This document shows, in pieces, positions 1 through 6,042 of a DNA stretch of 9,384 nt (its first letter is position 1; each line of letters starts with the position of its first letter). The notes under the pieces were generated by a model that made no database searches, was not told the origin of the DNA, and worked only from the letters and a program-made list of their open reading frames with translations. The position numbers and the translations under genes are program-made. This stretch comes from CAYZZA01 sp964482685. Lineage in GTDB: Bacteria; Bacillota; Bacilli; Lactobacillales; Carnobacteriaceae_A. The stretch covers positions 1 through 9,384 of the forward strand of contig CAYZZA010000047.1 in the NCBI GenBank assembly GCA_964482685.1, written 5' to 3'.

Positions 1-4
1 AGAG

Positions 5-28
5 CTTGACAGTGTTGATACTTGACAG
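5..28. repeat. Short direct repeat of CTTGACAG at the window edge
   Basis: The octamer CTTGACAG occurs at 5-12 and again at 21-28, a 16-bp period. Both copies contain a consensus -35 hexamer (TTGACA) on the plus strand, and TATAAA follows at 31-36, 19 bp after the first TTGACA. The spacing is long for a sigma-A promoter, and such a promoter would read into the 3' end of pcp. It could be a protein-binding repeat, part of the pcp 3' untranslated region, or chance. The window ends here, so the context is missing. Confidence 0.3.
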
Positions 29-33
29 TCTAT

Positions 34-54
34 AAAAAAGGATTAAAAAACCTT
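34..54 (-). terminator. Weak candidate terminator of the pcp operon
   Basis: Reading the minus strand just past the pcp stop codon, AAGG (54-51) can pair with CCTT (41-38) around a 9-nt AT loop, followed by a run of T (37-34). The stem is only 4 bp, so the call rests mainly on position and the T-run. The true terminator may lie to the left of the window. Confidence 0.25.
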
Positions 55-66
55 ATTAGAAATACC

Positions 67-711
67 TTAGTGAATTGTTCCGCCCACTTGTTTTAAATCT
101 TGTTTTCCATAGTGCACAATGGCTTCAATTGCTGCTTCAATCCCTCTCGCGATGTCTTGGAGACTCATTGAAGGTTGTGACGGTTTATCGGTGACTTGTT
201 GTGGAATGTAGGGAACGTGCATAAATCCTCCAAGCATATCTGGAAATTCACGATCAATCATGTAGAGAACTTGGTACATAATGTGGTTGCAGACAAAGGT
301 TCCTGCAGAATTGGAGACACTTGCTGGCAGACCAGCCTTCTTCATGCTTTCAACCATTGCTTTTACAGGCAACTGGGTAAAGTAAGCTGTTTCTCCATCA
401 GGTTGAATCGGTATGTCAATCGGCTGGTTGCCTTCGTTATCTGGAATACGGGCATCGTCCACATTGATAGCGACACGTTCTGGAGTTAACGCAAACCGTC
501 CGCCGGCTTGTCCAATACAAAAGACAACGTCTGGATTAACTTCTTTTATTTTTTTCTTTAACACATCTGCGGATGTATGAAACACAGTAGGAATTTCAAC
601 CGTGTCAATCTCTGCGCCCGCAAGCGTAGAAGGAAGCAGCTTGACCGCTTCCAAGGCAGGGTTGAGGGCTTCTCCTCCAAATGGATCAAATGCAGAAACT
701 AAAATCTTCAT
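67..711 (-). CDS. pcp: Pyroglutamyl-peptidase I (pyrrolidone-carboxylate peptidase)
   Basis: A cytosolic cysteine peptidase (family C15) that removes an N-terminal pyroglutamyl (5-oxoproline) residue from peptides. At 214 residues it matches the family length. The N terminus (KILVSAFDPFGG) is characteristic. The three catalytic residues lie in conserved surroundings: Glu78 in LTPERVAIN, Cys141 in NSAGTFVCN and His165 in GFMHVPY. The ATG start has an AAAGGAA ribosome binding site about 9 nt upstream. It is the last gene of a minus-strand operon, 24 nt after the stop of the DUF979 subunit, with no terminator or promoter between them. The neighbours are the two subunits annotated in databases as a 5-oxoproline transporter, which fits the free 5-oxoproline this enzyme produces. 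No 5-oxoprolinase (PxpABC) is in the window. Family assignment is near certain; substrate preference is not visible. Confidence 0.96.
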   Translation of the reverse strand: MKILVSAFDPFGGEALNPALEAVKLLPSTLAGAEIDTVEIPTVFHTSADVLKKKIKEVNPDVVFCIGQAGGRFALTPERVAINVDDARIPDNEGNQPIDIPIQPDGETAYFTQLPVKAMVESMKKAGLPASVSNSAGTFVCNHIMYQVLYMIDREFPDMLGGFMHVPYIPQQVTDKPSQPSMSLQDIARGIEAAIEAIVHYGKQDLKQVGGTIH

Positions 712-735
712 GTTTTGTTCTTCCTTTCTTGATGC

Positions 736-1659
736 TTAAAATGCCCAGAAATACATAAGTCCAATATGGATGACAATCATCGCCAACGCAAATGGCACTT
801 GTTCCTTGATGACGTCATTTGGGTTTTTAATTTCTAGCAAAGCAACTGGCAAAGCGTTGAAGTTGGCGGCCATAGGCGTCATCAACGTTCCACAATACCC
901 AGCGGTTAAAGCTAAGGCACCTGCGATAACAGGGTTTGCTCCTTGCGCAATAACAAAAGGGACACCAACCCCAGCGGTAATGACGGTAAACGCCGCAAAG
1001 CCATTGCCCATGATCATTGTAAAGAATACCATGCCAAGGACATACGCAATAACACCTGCTAGTCGGTTTCCTTGTGGGACAACCGTTGAAATCATATTGG
1101 CAATTACATCGCCGACTCCTGCAGCGGTAAAGATAACCCCTAACGCAGTTAAGAGTTGTGGCAAAATGCCCACCGTTCCGACTTGACGATTCATGCGGTC
1201 GCCTTCATCCAAAGCAAGTTTTGGTGATGCTTTTGTCACAGCCATTGCGATCAAGAGAGACGTAATGGATGCAATCCCGATTCCTACTTGTCCACCAAGA
1301 GGTGTAAATTGTGCAATCAAAATGGCAACTACGGCTAATGCGATTACGGGAATAAAAATAGCATTGCCTATTTTGTTGCTATGAGCCATAGATTCTTCTT
1401 CTGTTGCGAGGGACAAATCACCTGTTTTGACTTGTTTGAACAAGGTGAGCGCACCCATAATCATCACAAGTCCGCCGTTCACCTCTGCAGGCAAGCGTGG
1501 GCCAACTCCAAAGGTGATCGCTAACAAAATCCAAAAAAGAGACGTTCCTAGCCGAGCAGGATGATTTTTGTCCATAAGTACTTTGATACCTGTATAGGCC
1601 ATCAATAATGCGGTGATGATAAAAAAGAATTCCAATAATTGCGGCACAAATTTTTCCAT
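736..1659 (-). CDS. DUF979 family membrane protein, putative 5-oxoproline transporter subunit
   Basis: An integral membrane protein of 307 residues with roughly eight or nine hydrophobic segments, for example around residues 8-28, 40-58, 100-118, 125-142, 165-185, 200-235, 240-260 and 288-306. Two polar, glycine-rich stretches within membrane segments, MGNGFAAFTVITAG (217-230) and GYCGTLMTPMAANFN (254-268), look like substrate-site re-entrant regions. It resembles the DUF979 family, which is nearly always encoded beside DUF969 and is annotated as a 5-oxoproline transporter subunit. The start ATG shares its A with the upstream TAA stop (TAATG), and GGAGG lies 8 nt before the start codon, so translation is coupled to the DUF969 gene. 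This suggests 1:1 assembly of a heteromeric complex. The transport substrate is inferred from family annotation and from pcp next door; the direction of transport cannot be read from sequence. Confidence 0.85.
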   Translation of the reverse strand: MEKFVPQLLEFFFIITALLMAYTGIKVLMDKNHPARLGTSLFWILLAITFGVGPRLPAEVNGGLVMIMGALTLFKQVKTGDLSLATEEESMAHSNKIGNAIFIPVIALAVVAILIAQFTPLGGQVGIGIASITSLLIAMAVTKASPKLALDEGDRMNRQVGTVGILPQLLTALGVIFTAAGVGDVIANMISTVVPQGNRLAGVIAYVLGMVFFTMIMGNGFAAFTVITAGVGVPFVIAQGANPVIAGALALTAGYCGTLMTPMAANFNALPVALLEIKNPNDVIKEQVPFALAMIVIHIGLMYFWAF

Positions 1660-2369
1660 TACTGTGTGCCTCCTTTAGTAGAAGATGCTTTGGTTTTTTG
1701 TTGTGCGTATTTTCGTTGTAGTTTTTTGTCCATCCAGTAGTTCGAGAGGACAACCAACAAAAGGGCAATAAGGGCAATTGGAATAGATGCTTTGATGATG
1801 TCTACTTCAAGTGCCTTGTAGCCAAGCGATTCCAGTGTTCCAGAAATCAACAATACCCCTGCAGCCGCAATAAAGGTATTTTGAGCATAAAAATTTCCGA
1901 TATTTTCCATTGCAGCCGAGCGTGCTTTTAGTTTTTCTTGATCTTCTTGATCAAGGTCGCCAAATTCACTCACCGCAGAGGCTTGCGCCATCGGTTCAAC
2001 TAACGGACGAACAAATTGAGGGTGTCCTTGTATACGAATCCCAAAAAATCCTGCTAATTCACGAATAACCATGTATAAAGACAAAAAGCGACCGGGTGTC
2101 AGTTGCTTGATGCGTGAGATGATGCGTGTGGCTTGTTGACGCAAACCAAACCGTTCTGCCAACCCAATCATCGGAAGGGTTAAGAAAAAGATGGTCACCA
2201 ACCGATTGGAGACAAACGCATTTCCTAAAAGAGCTAAAAATTCCACCAATGAAATTCCGGATACAAGTGCGGTGGCGAGTCCTGCTAACAGAACTACAGC
2301 AATCGTATCTAGTTTTAACACAAATCCAATCACAATAATAACGATACCAATAAGACGAATAAAGTCCAT
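1659..2369 (-). CDS. DUF969 family membrane protein, putative 5-oxoproline transporter subunit
   Basis: A 236-residue membrane protein and the first gene of the minus-strand operon DUF969-DUF979-pcp. Hydrophobic segments are visible at about residues 5-20, 22-48, 56-72, 162-180 and 192-210. Between them lies a polar loop with conserved-looking GHPQFVRPLVEPMA (115-128) and ENIGNFYAQN (155-164). The C-terminal tail (213-236) is basic and probably cytoplasmic. The ATG start has a strong GGAGG site (2376-2380) and a promoter 36 nt upstream. The family is consistently paired with DUF979, and database names call the pair a 5-oxoproline transporter. With pcp downstream, the operon probably couples pyroglutamyl peptide hydrolysis to 5-oxoproline uptake or export. 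Family assignment is good; function is by association. Confidence 0.84.
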   Translation of the reverse strand: MDFIRLIGIVIIVIGFVLKLDTIAVVLLAGLATALVSGISLVEFLALLGNAFVSNRLVTIFFLTLPMIGLAERFGLRQQATRIISRIKQLTPGRFLSLYMVIRELAGFFGIRIQGHPQFVRPLVEPMAQASAVSEFGDLDQEDQEKLKARSAAMENIGNFYAQNTFIAAAGVLLISGTLESLGYKALEVDIIKASIPIALIALLLVVLSNYWMDKKLQRKYAQQKTKASSTKGGTQ

Positions 2370-2405
2370 CGTGCTCCTCCTTTTTTAAAAACAAATGATT
2401 TTATT

Positions 2406-2434
2406 AGTATAAACAGATTAAAAAAACATTACAA
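2406..2434 (-). promoter_or_regulatory. Predicted sigma-A promoter of the DUF969-DUF979-pcp operon
   Basis: On the minus strand, TTGTAA (2434-2429) and TATACT (2411-2406) are separated by exactly 17 bp, and the -10 box ends 36 nt before the DUF969 start codon. The DNA just upstream (2435-2460) is almost pure A/T, as in an UP element. No operator-like dyad is obvious between the promoter and the gene. Confidence 0.55.
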
Positions 2435-2468
2435 TATAAAAAAATATAAGAAAGATATAAGAAAGGCA

Positions 2469-2500
2469 CAAAACCGACTGTACAAAGTCAGTCGGTTTTG
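2469..2500 (-). terminator. Intrinsic terminator after the alpha/beta hydrolase gene
   Basis: CAAAACCGACTG (2469-2480) and CAGTCGGTTTTG (2489-2500) form a perfect 12-bp stem around an 8-nt loop. The stem has A and T flanks, so it has terminator character in both directions. It lies 115 nt past the hydrolase stop codon and upstream of the promoter of the next minus-strand operon, so it most likely ends the hydrolase transcript. The stretch 2501-2615 between the gene and this hairpin holds no coding sequence that I can support. Confidence 0.7.
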
Positions 2501-2615
2501 GAATTTGGGATATACGCTCTAGAATTAAAATGTTTCTGCGCATGGTAGAGAGTACATATTAAGATAAAAGAGCATTCAATAGAACGAGGACACTAGAGGA
2601 GACAGGTACATTTAC

Positions 2616-3563
2616 TTAAAGGATGTGCGCCAAAAAATGAAACACGCGTTTTTTAAATTCAAATGGATATTGGTTAAAAGCTTTTATGTGGCCTGTTTTT
2701 GGGACAAGCCATAGTTCTTTTTGTCCACCTAACGCATGAAATAGCTCGTTGGACATGGCCACAGGCACAAGTTCATCGCGCATTCCGTGAATCAAAAAGG
2801 TTGGAACAATGCTTTTTTGGATATGCAACACAATATTGGCCTCTTTAAAACTCCATCCAACGCGTACTTTTGCGAGCATACTAGTGAGTCTAACCAAAGG
2901 AAAAGGAGGCAAGTGATACATATGGTTTAATTGGTGGGCCAATTCTGCTTGAACGCTACTATAGGAACTATCCGCAATCACTGCTTTTATTTCCGGCGGT
3001 AGTGTTTCGCTACTGGCAAGCAAGACTGTTGCGGCGCCCATGGAGTGGCCGTGCCAGACAATGTGGTCTATCTTTTTTTCATGAATCAGCTGTTTGCTCC
3101 ATCCCAGTACATCCAATCGGTCATCCCAGCCATACCCAATGTATGTCCCTTCACTGTCCCCATGTCCGCGTGCATCTGGCAAAAGAACGTGATACCCAGC
3201 ATCTGCATACATTTTTGCATACCGCCCCATATCTGCTCGTGTTTGGCGAAATCCGTGAAACAAAATCACTGCTTTGGAAGATGGCTCTACGTGCTCAAGG
3301 TAATCTGCTTTTAAAATAAGTCCATCTAAAGAAGTCAACATCCGTTCTTCTGGAACCGACGTCTTCCACCAAGACTCTGACTCTTGAAGGAAGGCGTCTT
3401 CTTCTTGAGTTATCGGTACGGATAGTCCAGGTGGTTCGCTATGTAGGTCAACTTGCGTGCCACGTTTGATAGCTTTGGCATAAAAGTAGGTAGCTGCACC
3501 AAATAAAAAAGCAGACAAGACGAGTGGTCCTCCTAGGAGGACCGTTTTAGTTGTTTTTTTCAT
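2616..3563 (-). CDS. Membrane-anchored alpha/beta hydrolase
   Basis: A 315-residue serine hydrolase of the alpha/beta fold, similar in layout to Bacillus YqkD-type hydrolases. Residues 1-7 are basic and residues 8-28 are hydrophobic with no obvious cleavage site, so the protein is probably held by an N-terminal signal anchor with the enzyme domain outside. The catalytic parts are complete: oxyanion-hole motif HGFR (103-106), nucleophile elbow GHSMG with Ser174, acid Asp263 in GMRDELVP and His292 in KTGHIKAF. LLPDARGHGDSEG (127-139) is typical of esterase/lipase-like members. The start ATG has GGAGG at 3571-3575, 7 nt away. It is transcribed alone, with a strong hairpin downstream and a divergent gene upstream. 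I see no convincing promoter in 3576-3728 on this strand. The substrate cannot be predicted. Confidence 0.88.
   Translation of the reverse strand: MKKTTKTVLLGGPLVLSAFLFGAATYFYAKAIKRGTQVDLHSEPPGLSVPITQEEDAFLQESESWWKTSVPEERMLTSLDGLILKADYLEHVEPSSKAVILFHGFRQTRADMGRYAKMYADAGYHVLLPDARGHGDSEGTYIGYGWDDRLDVLGWSKQLIHEKKIDHIVWHGHSMGAATVLLASSETLPPEIKAVIADSSYSSVQAELAHQLNHMYHLPPFPLVRLTSMLAKVRVGWSFKEANIVLHIQKSIVPTFLIHGMRDELVPVAMSNELFHALGGQKELWLVPKTGHIKAFNQYPFEFKKRVFHFLAHIL
3526..3543. repeat. Perfect 18-bp palindrome inside the 5' coding end of the hydrolase gene
   Basis: GGTCCTCCTAGGAGGACC is self-complementary over all 18 bases and covers roughly codons 7-13 of the hydrolase. Its right half contains AGGAGG on the minus-strand mRNA, a Shine-Dalgarno-like sequence just after the real start codon. 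The plus strand continues with a T-rich run, so it resembles a rightward terminator, but no rightward gene enters it. Confidence 0.6.
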
Positions 3564-3659
3564 GTGTATTCCTCCGTTTAGGTAGTTGACTAGAGCAAAA
3601 TATGCGTACCCCCCTCATCCTGTTTGAAGAGGAAAAAAGAATAAAAAAATGAGGAAAAT

Positions 3660-3688
3660 TTGTAATCACTTATATATAGGAGTATTGT
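3660..3688 (+). promoter_or_regulatory. Candidate promoter of PII-like/antiporter module A
   Basis: TTGTAA (3660-3665) and TATTGT (3683-3688) are 17 bp apart, each matching four of six consensus positions. The -10 box lies 40 nt before the start codon of the first PII-like gene. The AT-rich alternative TATATA at 3671-3676 cannot be excluded. The rest of the divergent intergenic region (3564-3728) shows only A/T- and purine-rich DNA. Confidence 0.4.
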
Positions 3689-3728
3689 AAAAGGTAGAGG
3701 TTAAATCTTTTAAAGGGGGAATTTATTT

Positions 3729-4085
3729 ATGTCGAATAGAATTATGCTTGTTTTGGTGCTAAATAAAATAAATTATTTAGACGATTTACTGGTTGCGTTG
3801 AGTGATAGAGGCATTCCATCTGCGACTGTTTTGACGTCAAAAGGTATGAATCAGAAATTATCTCGAATGGAAGACAGCCAAATCATTTCCACGTTGCGTC
3901 CAATTATCCTATCTAACCATTCCGATAGCAAGACACTCTTTATGATTTTAGATGAAGAACAAACAACGGTTGCACGTGAAGTAATCCATGAAGTAATCGG
4001 CGACTTGTCCAAACCTGAGACAGGTATTTTATTTGGTTTGCCGACACTCTTTACAGACGGCATCCGATCCATTGATGACAAATAA
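3729..4085 (+). CDS. PII-like small regulatory protein, module A
   Basis: A 118-residue soluble protein that I place in the PII superfamily by layout, not by a close named homologue. Predicted order: strand 4-12, helix 13-28, strand 30-38, a long loop with TLRPIILSNHS (55-65) in the place of the T-loop, strand 68-75, helix 78-94, strand 98-105, and the tail LFTDGIRS. The end (TGILFGLP...GIR) resembles GKIFVLPVEEVVRIRTGE of GlnK/GlnB. The nucleotide-binding B-loop GDGK is replaced by KPETG, so the ligand may differ from classical PII. The ATG start has AAAGGGGG (3712-3719) 9 nt upstream. The stop is 57 nt before the antiporter start and probably in the same transcript. PII-family proteins often sit beside the transporter they gate, so a role as antiporter regulator is inferred. 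It shares 67 of 117 aligned residues with the copy at 5619-5972. Confidence 0.75.
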   Translation: MSNRIMLVLVLNKINYLDDLLVALSDRGIPSATVLTSKGMNQKLSRMEDSQIISTLRPIILSNHSDSKTLFMILDEEQTTVAREVIHEVIGDLSKPETGILFGLPTLFTDGIRSIDDK

Positions 4086-4142
4086 ACCAAGTACATGACA
4101 AACAAGTAATTGTTATGCCAACACGAAAAAAGGAGGAAAAAA

Positions 4143-5327
4143 ATGGAGTTTGGAATAATTGTCAATACCGCCATTATTATTTTAACAGGATTGATTGTGG
4201 GACGTTTGGTTACGTACGTACACTTGCCAAATGTAACTGGATTTTTACTAGGTGGACTGCTTATTGGGCCATCTGTTTTGAAATTTATTTCTTTAGAAGC
4301 GATTGAAAGCATGAGTGCGGTGTCCGATGTGGCGCTTGCCTTTATTGCATTTTCAATCGGACTCTCGTTTAAAATATCGTATTTTAAACGAGTGGGGCTC
4401 ACGCCAGTTGTGATTGCGCTTTTTGAAGCAACCTTAGCTGTTTTGTTTGTGCAAGCCGGGCTTGTCTTAGCTGGGTTCGAGTTGCCCTTAGCAATTGTGT
4501 TAGGTGCGATTGCTGCAGCCACAGCTCCAGCAGCAACTGTACTGGTCATTAAGCAGTACAAAGCAAGTGGTCCCGTGACGGATACCTTGCTAAGTGTTGT
4601 AGCATTGGATGACGCAGTTGCGATTATTTTATTTGGATTTGCGACTACGATTGCTCAAGTGTTAATGAATACAGGTGGACAGACCAATATTCTGGTCTCC
4701 ATTTTAACACCTTTTTGGGAAATTGCACTGGCACTCGGGGTTGGACTTCTAACCGGAGTAGCCATGAAATTTGCGTTGGACTTTTTTACTACAAGAGGCA
4801 ATCGCCTCGCTGTATTGATTGCATTTGTGTTTGCGACTGCTGGAATTGCTGGACTGCTTGGGGTGTCTGAGTTGCTTGCTTCAATGGCTGCGGGTGCAGC
4901 TTTGACCAACCTTTCTCGCGAAAGTGAAGTCATGAGTGAGCTTTCAGATGAAATCACTCCACCTATTTTCATGATGTTTTTCGTCTTGTCAGGGGCGGAA
5001 TTGAATTTAAGTGTCATCCCAACGATTGGATTGATTGGGGTGTTATACATCGTGTTGCGTGTTGTTGGAAAACTCCTTGGTGCGTACACAGGTGGAAAAC
5101 TCATGAAAGCACCAAAGGAAGTTAGCAACTATTTAGGTTTTATGTTGATCCCACAAGCCGGGGTTGCGATTGGGCTGACAGCCATTGCAGAACGGTTGGT
5201 TCCCGCTCACGGAGCAGAGATCAAAGCGGTTGTTTTGGTGGGAACATTGGTCTATGAATTTATTGGTCCAATTGCAACGAAAATTGCACTTCAAAAAGCA
5301 GGCGAAATAACACCTGAAAAAAACTGA
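4143..5327 (+). CDS. CPA2-type cation:proton antiporter, module A
   Basis: A polytopic membrane antiporter (Na+/H+ or K+/H+ exchanger family, KefB/NapA-like) of 394 residues with about 12-13 membrane segments. Core elements are visible: the unwound-helix motif ATAPAATV (126-133), the ion-binding pair Asp156-Asp157 in VALDDAVA, and VSELLASMAAGAALTN (241-256). MFFVLSGAELNLS (278-290) and the PQAGVAIGL segment (337-345) follow. The DD pair is typical of electrogenic Na+/H+ exchangers such as NapA; KefC has QD. The protein stops right after the last membrane helix and lacks the RCK/TrkA-N domain of Kef proteins. I chose the ATG with AGGAGG (4131-4136) 6 nt upstream over a TTG at 4110. This gives exactly the length of the second copy and aligns with it from residue 1. 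Ion specificity is not readable. Confidence 0.9.
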   Translation: MEFGIIVNTAIIILTGLIVGRLVTYVHLPNVTGFLLGGLLIGPSVLKFISLEAIESMSAVSDVALAFIAFSIGLSFKISYFKRVGLTPVVIALFEATLAVLFVQAGLVLAGFELPLAIVLGAIAAATAPAATVLVIKQYKASGPVTDTLLSVVALDDAVAIILFGFATTIAQVLMNTGGQTNILVSILTPFWEIALALGVGLLTGVAMKFALDFFTTRGNRLAVLIAFVFATAGIAGLLGVSELLASMAAGAALTNLSRESEVMSELSDEITPPIFMMFFVLSGAELNLSVIPTIGLIGVLYIVLRVVGKLLGAYTGGKLMKAPKEVSNYLGFMLIPQAGVAIGLTAIAERLVPAHGAEIKAVVLVGTLVYEFIGPIATKIALQKAGEITPEKN

Positions 5328-5353
5328 GTTTAGTGCTACGATAGGAATAGGAT

Positions 5354-5385
5354 AAAAAGTTAAGACGAACGTCTTGGCTTTTTTT
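5354..5385 (+). terminator. Intrinsic terminator of module A
   Basis: AAAAAGTTAAGAC (5354-5366) pairs with GTCTTGGCTTTTT (5371-5383) around a GAAC tetraloop, with two G-U wobbles. It ends in seven T residues, 26 nt after the antiporter stop. It should separate the transcripts of modules A and B. Confidence 0.8.
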
Positions 5386-5427
5386 GCTGGATGGGTGTCT
5401 GTTTGAAGAAGCGCGCACTACAAAAGG

Positions 5428-5493
5428 ACATACTTTTTGAGGTATGTGTCAAGGAAGAAGAAAGATGTGCGACAAAGAGGCGTACTTCTTTTT
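5428..5493 (+). other. Two successive hairpins in the spacer before module B, the second terminator-like
   Basis: Hairpin 1 is ACATACTT (5428-5435) with AGGTATGT (5440-5447) around TTTG. Hairpin 2 pairs AGAAAGA and GTGCG (5459-5471) with CGTAC and TCTTTTT (5481-5493), with one internal T-T mismatch and a 9-nt loop. Hairpin 2 ends in a T-rich run, so it could be a second terminator for readthrough from module A or an attenuator in a long leader. No promoter that would start such a leader is visible between 5386 and 5427. The rest of 5328-5618 has no supported gene. Confidence 0.4.
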
Positions 5494-5534
5494 AAGTATA
5501 ACGGATAGAAAACGCTTTCAAGGTACAGAGGTTC

Positions 5535-5563
5535 TTTATTTTTGCCCATATTTAAGGTATGAT
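5535..5563 (+). promoter_or_regulatory. Candidate promoter of module B
   Basis: TATGAT (5558-5563) is a good -10 match. The element 17 bp upstream, TTTATT (5535-5540), is a poor -35. The -10 box is 55 nt before the second PII-like start codon and touches a dyad at 5564-5581, which would cover the transcription start. Confidence 0.35.
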
Positions 5564-5581
5564 TATGAGAGACTTCTCATA
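5564..5581. promoter_or_regulatory. Operator-like dyad before module B
   Basis: TATGAGA and TCTCATA form a perfect 7-bp inverted repeat around GACT. It directly follows the candidate -10 box and lies 37 nt before the start codon. It could be a repressor operator over the transcription start or a small leader hairpin. No equivalent dyad is present before module A, so the two modules may be regulated differently. Confidence 0.4.
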
Positions 5582-5618
5582 CGCGTAAAGAAAGATACAA
5601 GCTCAAGGAGGTGGATAC

Positions 5619-5972
5619 ATGGATACAAAAGTAATGTTGATTTTTATTTTGAATAAAGTACACCTTTTAGATGAGTTGCTAGTGGAATTAAACAAAAAAG
5701 GGATTGGCTCAGCCACAATGATCAGTGCTACCGGTATGATGCAACAGTTAGCCAGTCTAGATACGGAGCGGATTATTGCGACGTTACGGCCTTTTATTAC
5801 GTCTAATCATTCCGAAAACAAATTGCTGTTTACTATTTTAGATGAGACAGACGTAGACGTTGCACGTGCTGTAATTGGTGAGGTAGTCGGCGATTTATCA
5901 AAACCAGAAACAGGAATTTTGTTTACGCTCCCTGTGTTGTTTACGGAAGGAATTCGTCCCAAAGACGCTTGA
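5619..5972 (+). CDS. PII-like small regulatory protein, module B
   Basis: A 117-residue paralogue of the protein at 3729-4085, aligned without gaps. The same strand-helix-strand-loop-strand-helix-strand order is predicted. Identity is concentrated in two places: the loop TLRP-I-SNHS (55-65) and the block GDLSKPETGILF (91-102), which is identical in both copies. These are probably the functional surfaces, corresponding to the T-loop and the ligand (B-loop) region of PII proteins. The first 10 residues and 41-50 are most divergent. The start has a near-perfect AAGGAGGTG site (5605-5613), stronger than that of module A. The stop TGA is 66 nt before the partner antiporter. The function inferred is control of that antiporter through direct binding. 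The ligand is unknown. Confidence 0.75.
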   Translation: MDTKVMLIFILNKVHLLDELLVELNKKGIGSATMISATGMMQQLASLDTERIIATLRPFITSNHSENKLLFTILDETDVDVARAVIGEVVGDLSKPETGILFTLPVLFTEGIRPKDA

Positions 5973-6003
5973 GAATATGCAAGAAACACAAAAAAATAAA
6001 ATA

Positions 6004-6042
6004 AGAGGATGATGTATCATTAAGACAGTGAACGATAAATGA
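6004..6042 (+). promoter_or_regulatory. Atypical translation start region of antiporter B
   Basis: The ATG at 6039 directly follows an in-frame TAA, so no upstream start is possible, and alignment with antiporter A supports it from residue 1. There is no proper Shine-Dalgarno: TAAGACAGTGA (6021-6031) is a full-length match interrupted in its GGAGG core, and AGAGG at 6004-6008 is too far away. A five-codon mini-ORF, GTG AAC GAT AAA TGA (6028-6042), ends in an ATGA overlap with the start codon. Confidence 0.45.

Noticed and set aside
3564..3728. A c-di-AMP (ydaO-type) riboswitch before module A
   Set aside because: The leader from the candidate promoter is only about 35-40 nt, too short for that RNA, and its conserved elements are not seen.
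4110..4142. A longer antiporter A with a TTG start at 4110
   Set aside because: The added residues are encoded by the ribosome binding site itself (AAAAAAGGAGG), and the ATG at 4143 gives an exact 394-residue match to copy B.
3851..4561. A 236-codon minus-strand reading frame antisense to module A
   Set aside because: It is opposite two well-supported genes, spans their intergenic gap, and its low-complexity Ala/Ile/Thr/Ser-rich translation is the usual mirror of a membrane protein gene.
5444..5656. A 70-codon plus-strand reading frame in the spacer before module B
   Set aside because: It runs through the terminator-like hairpin, overlaps the PII-like start in another frame, has a GAGG directly against its ATG with no spacing, and its composition is not protein-like.
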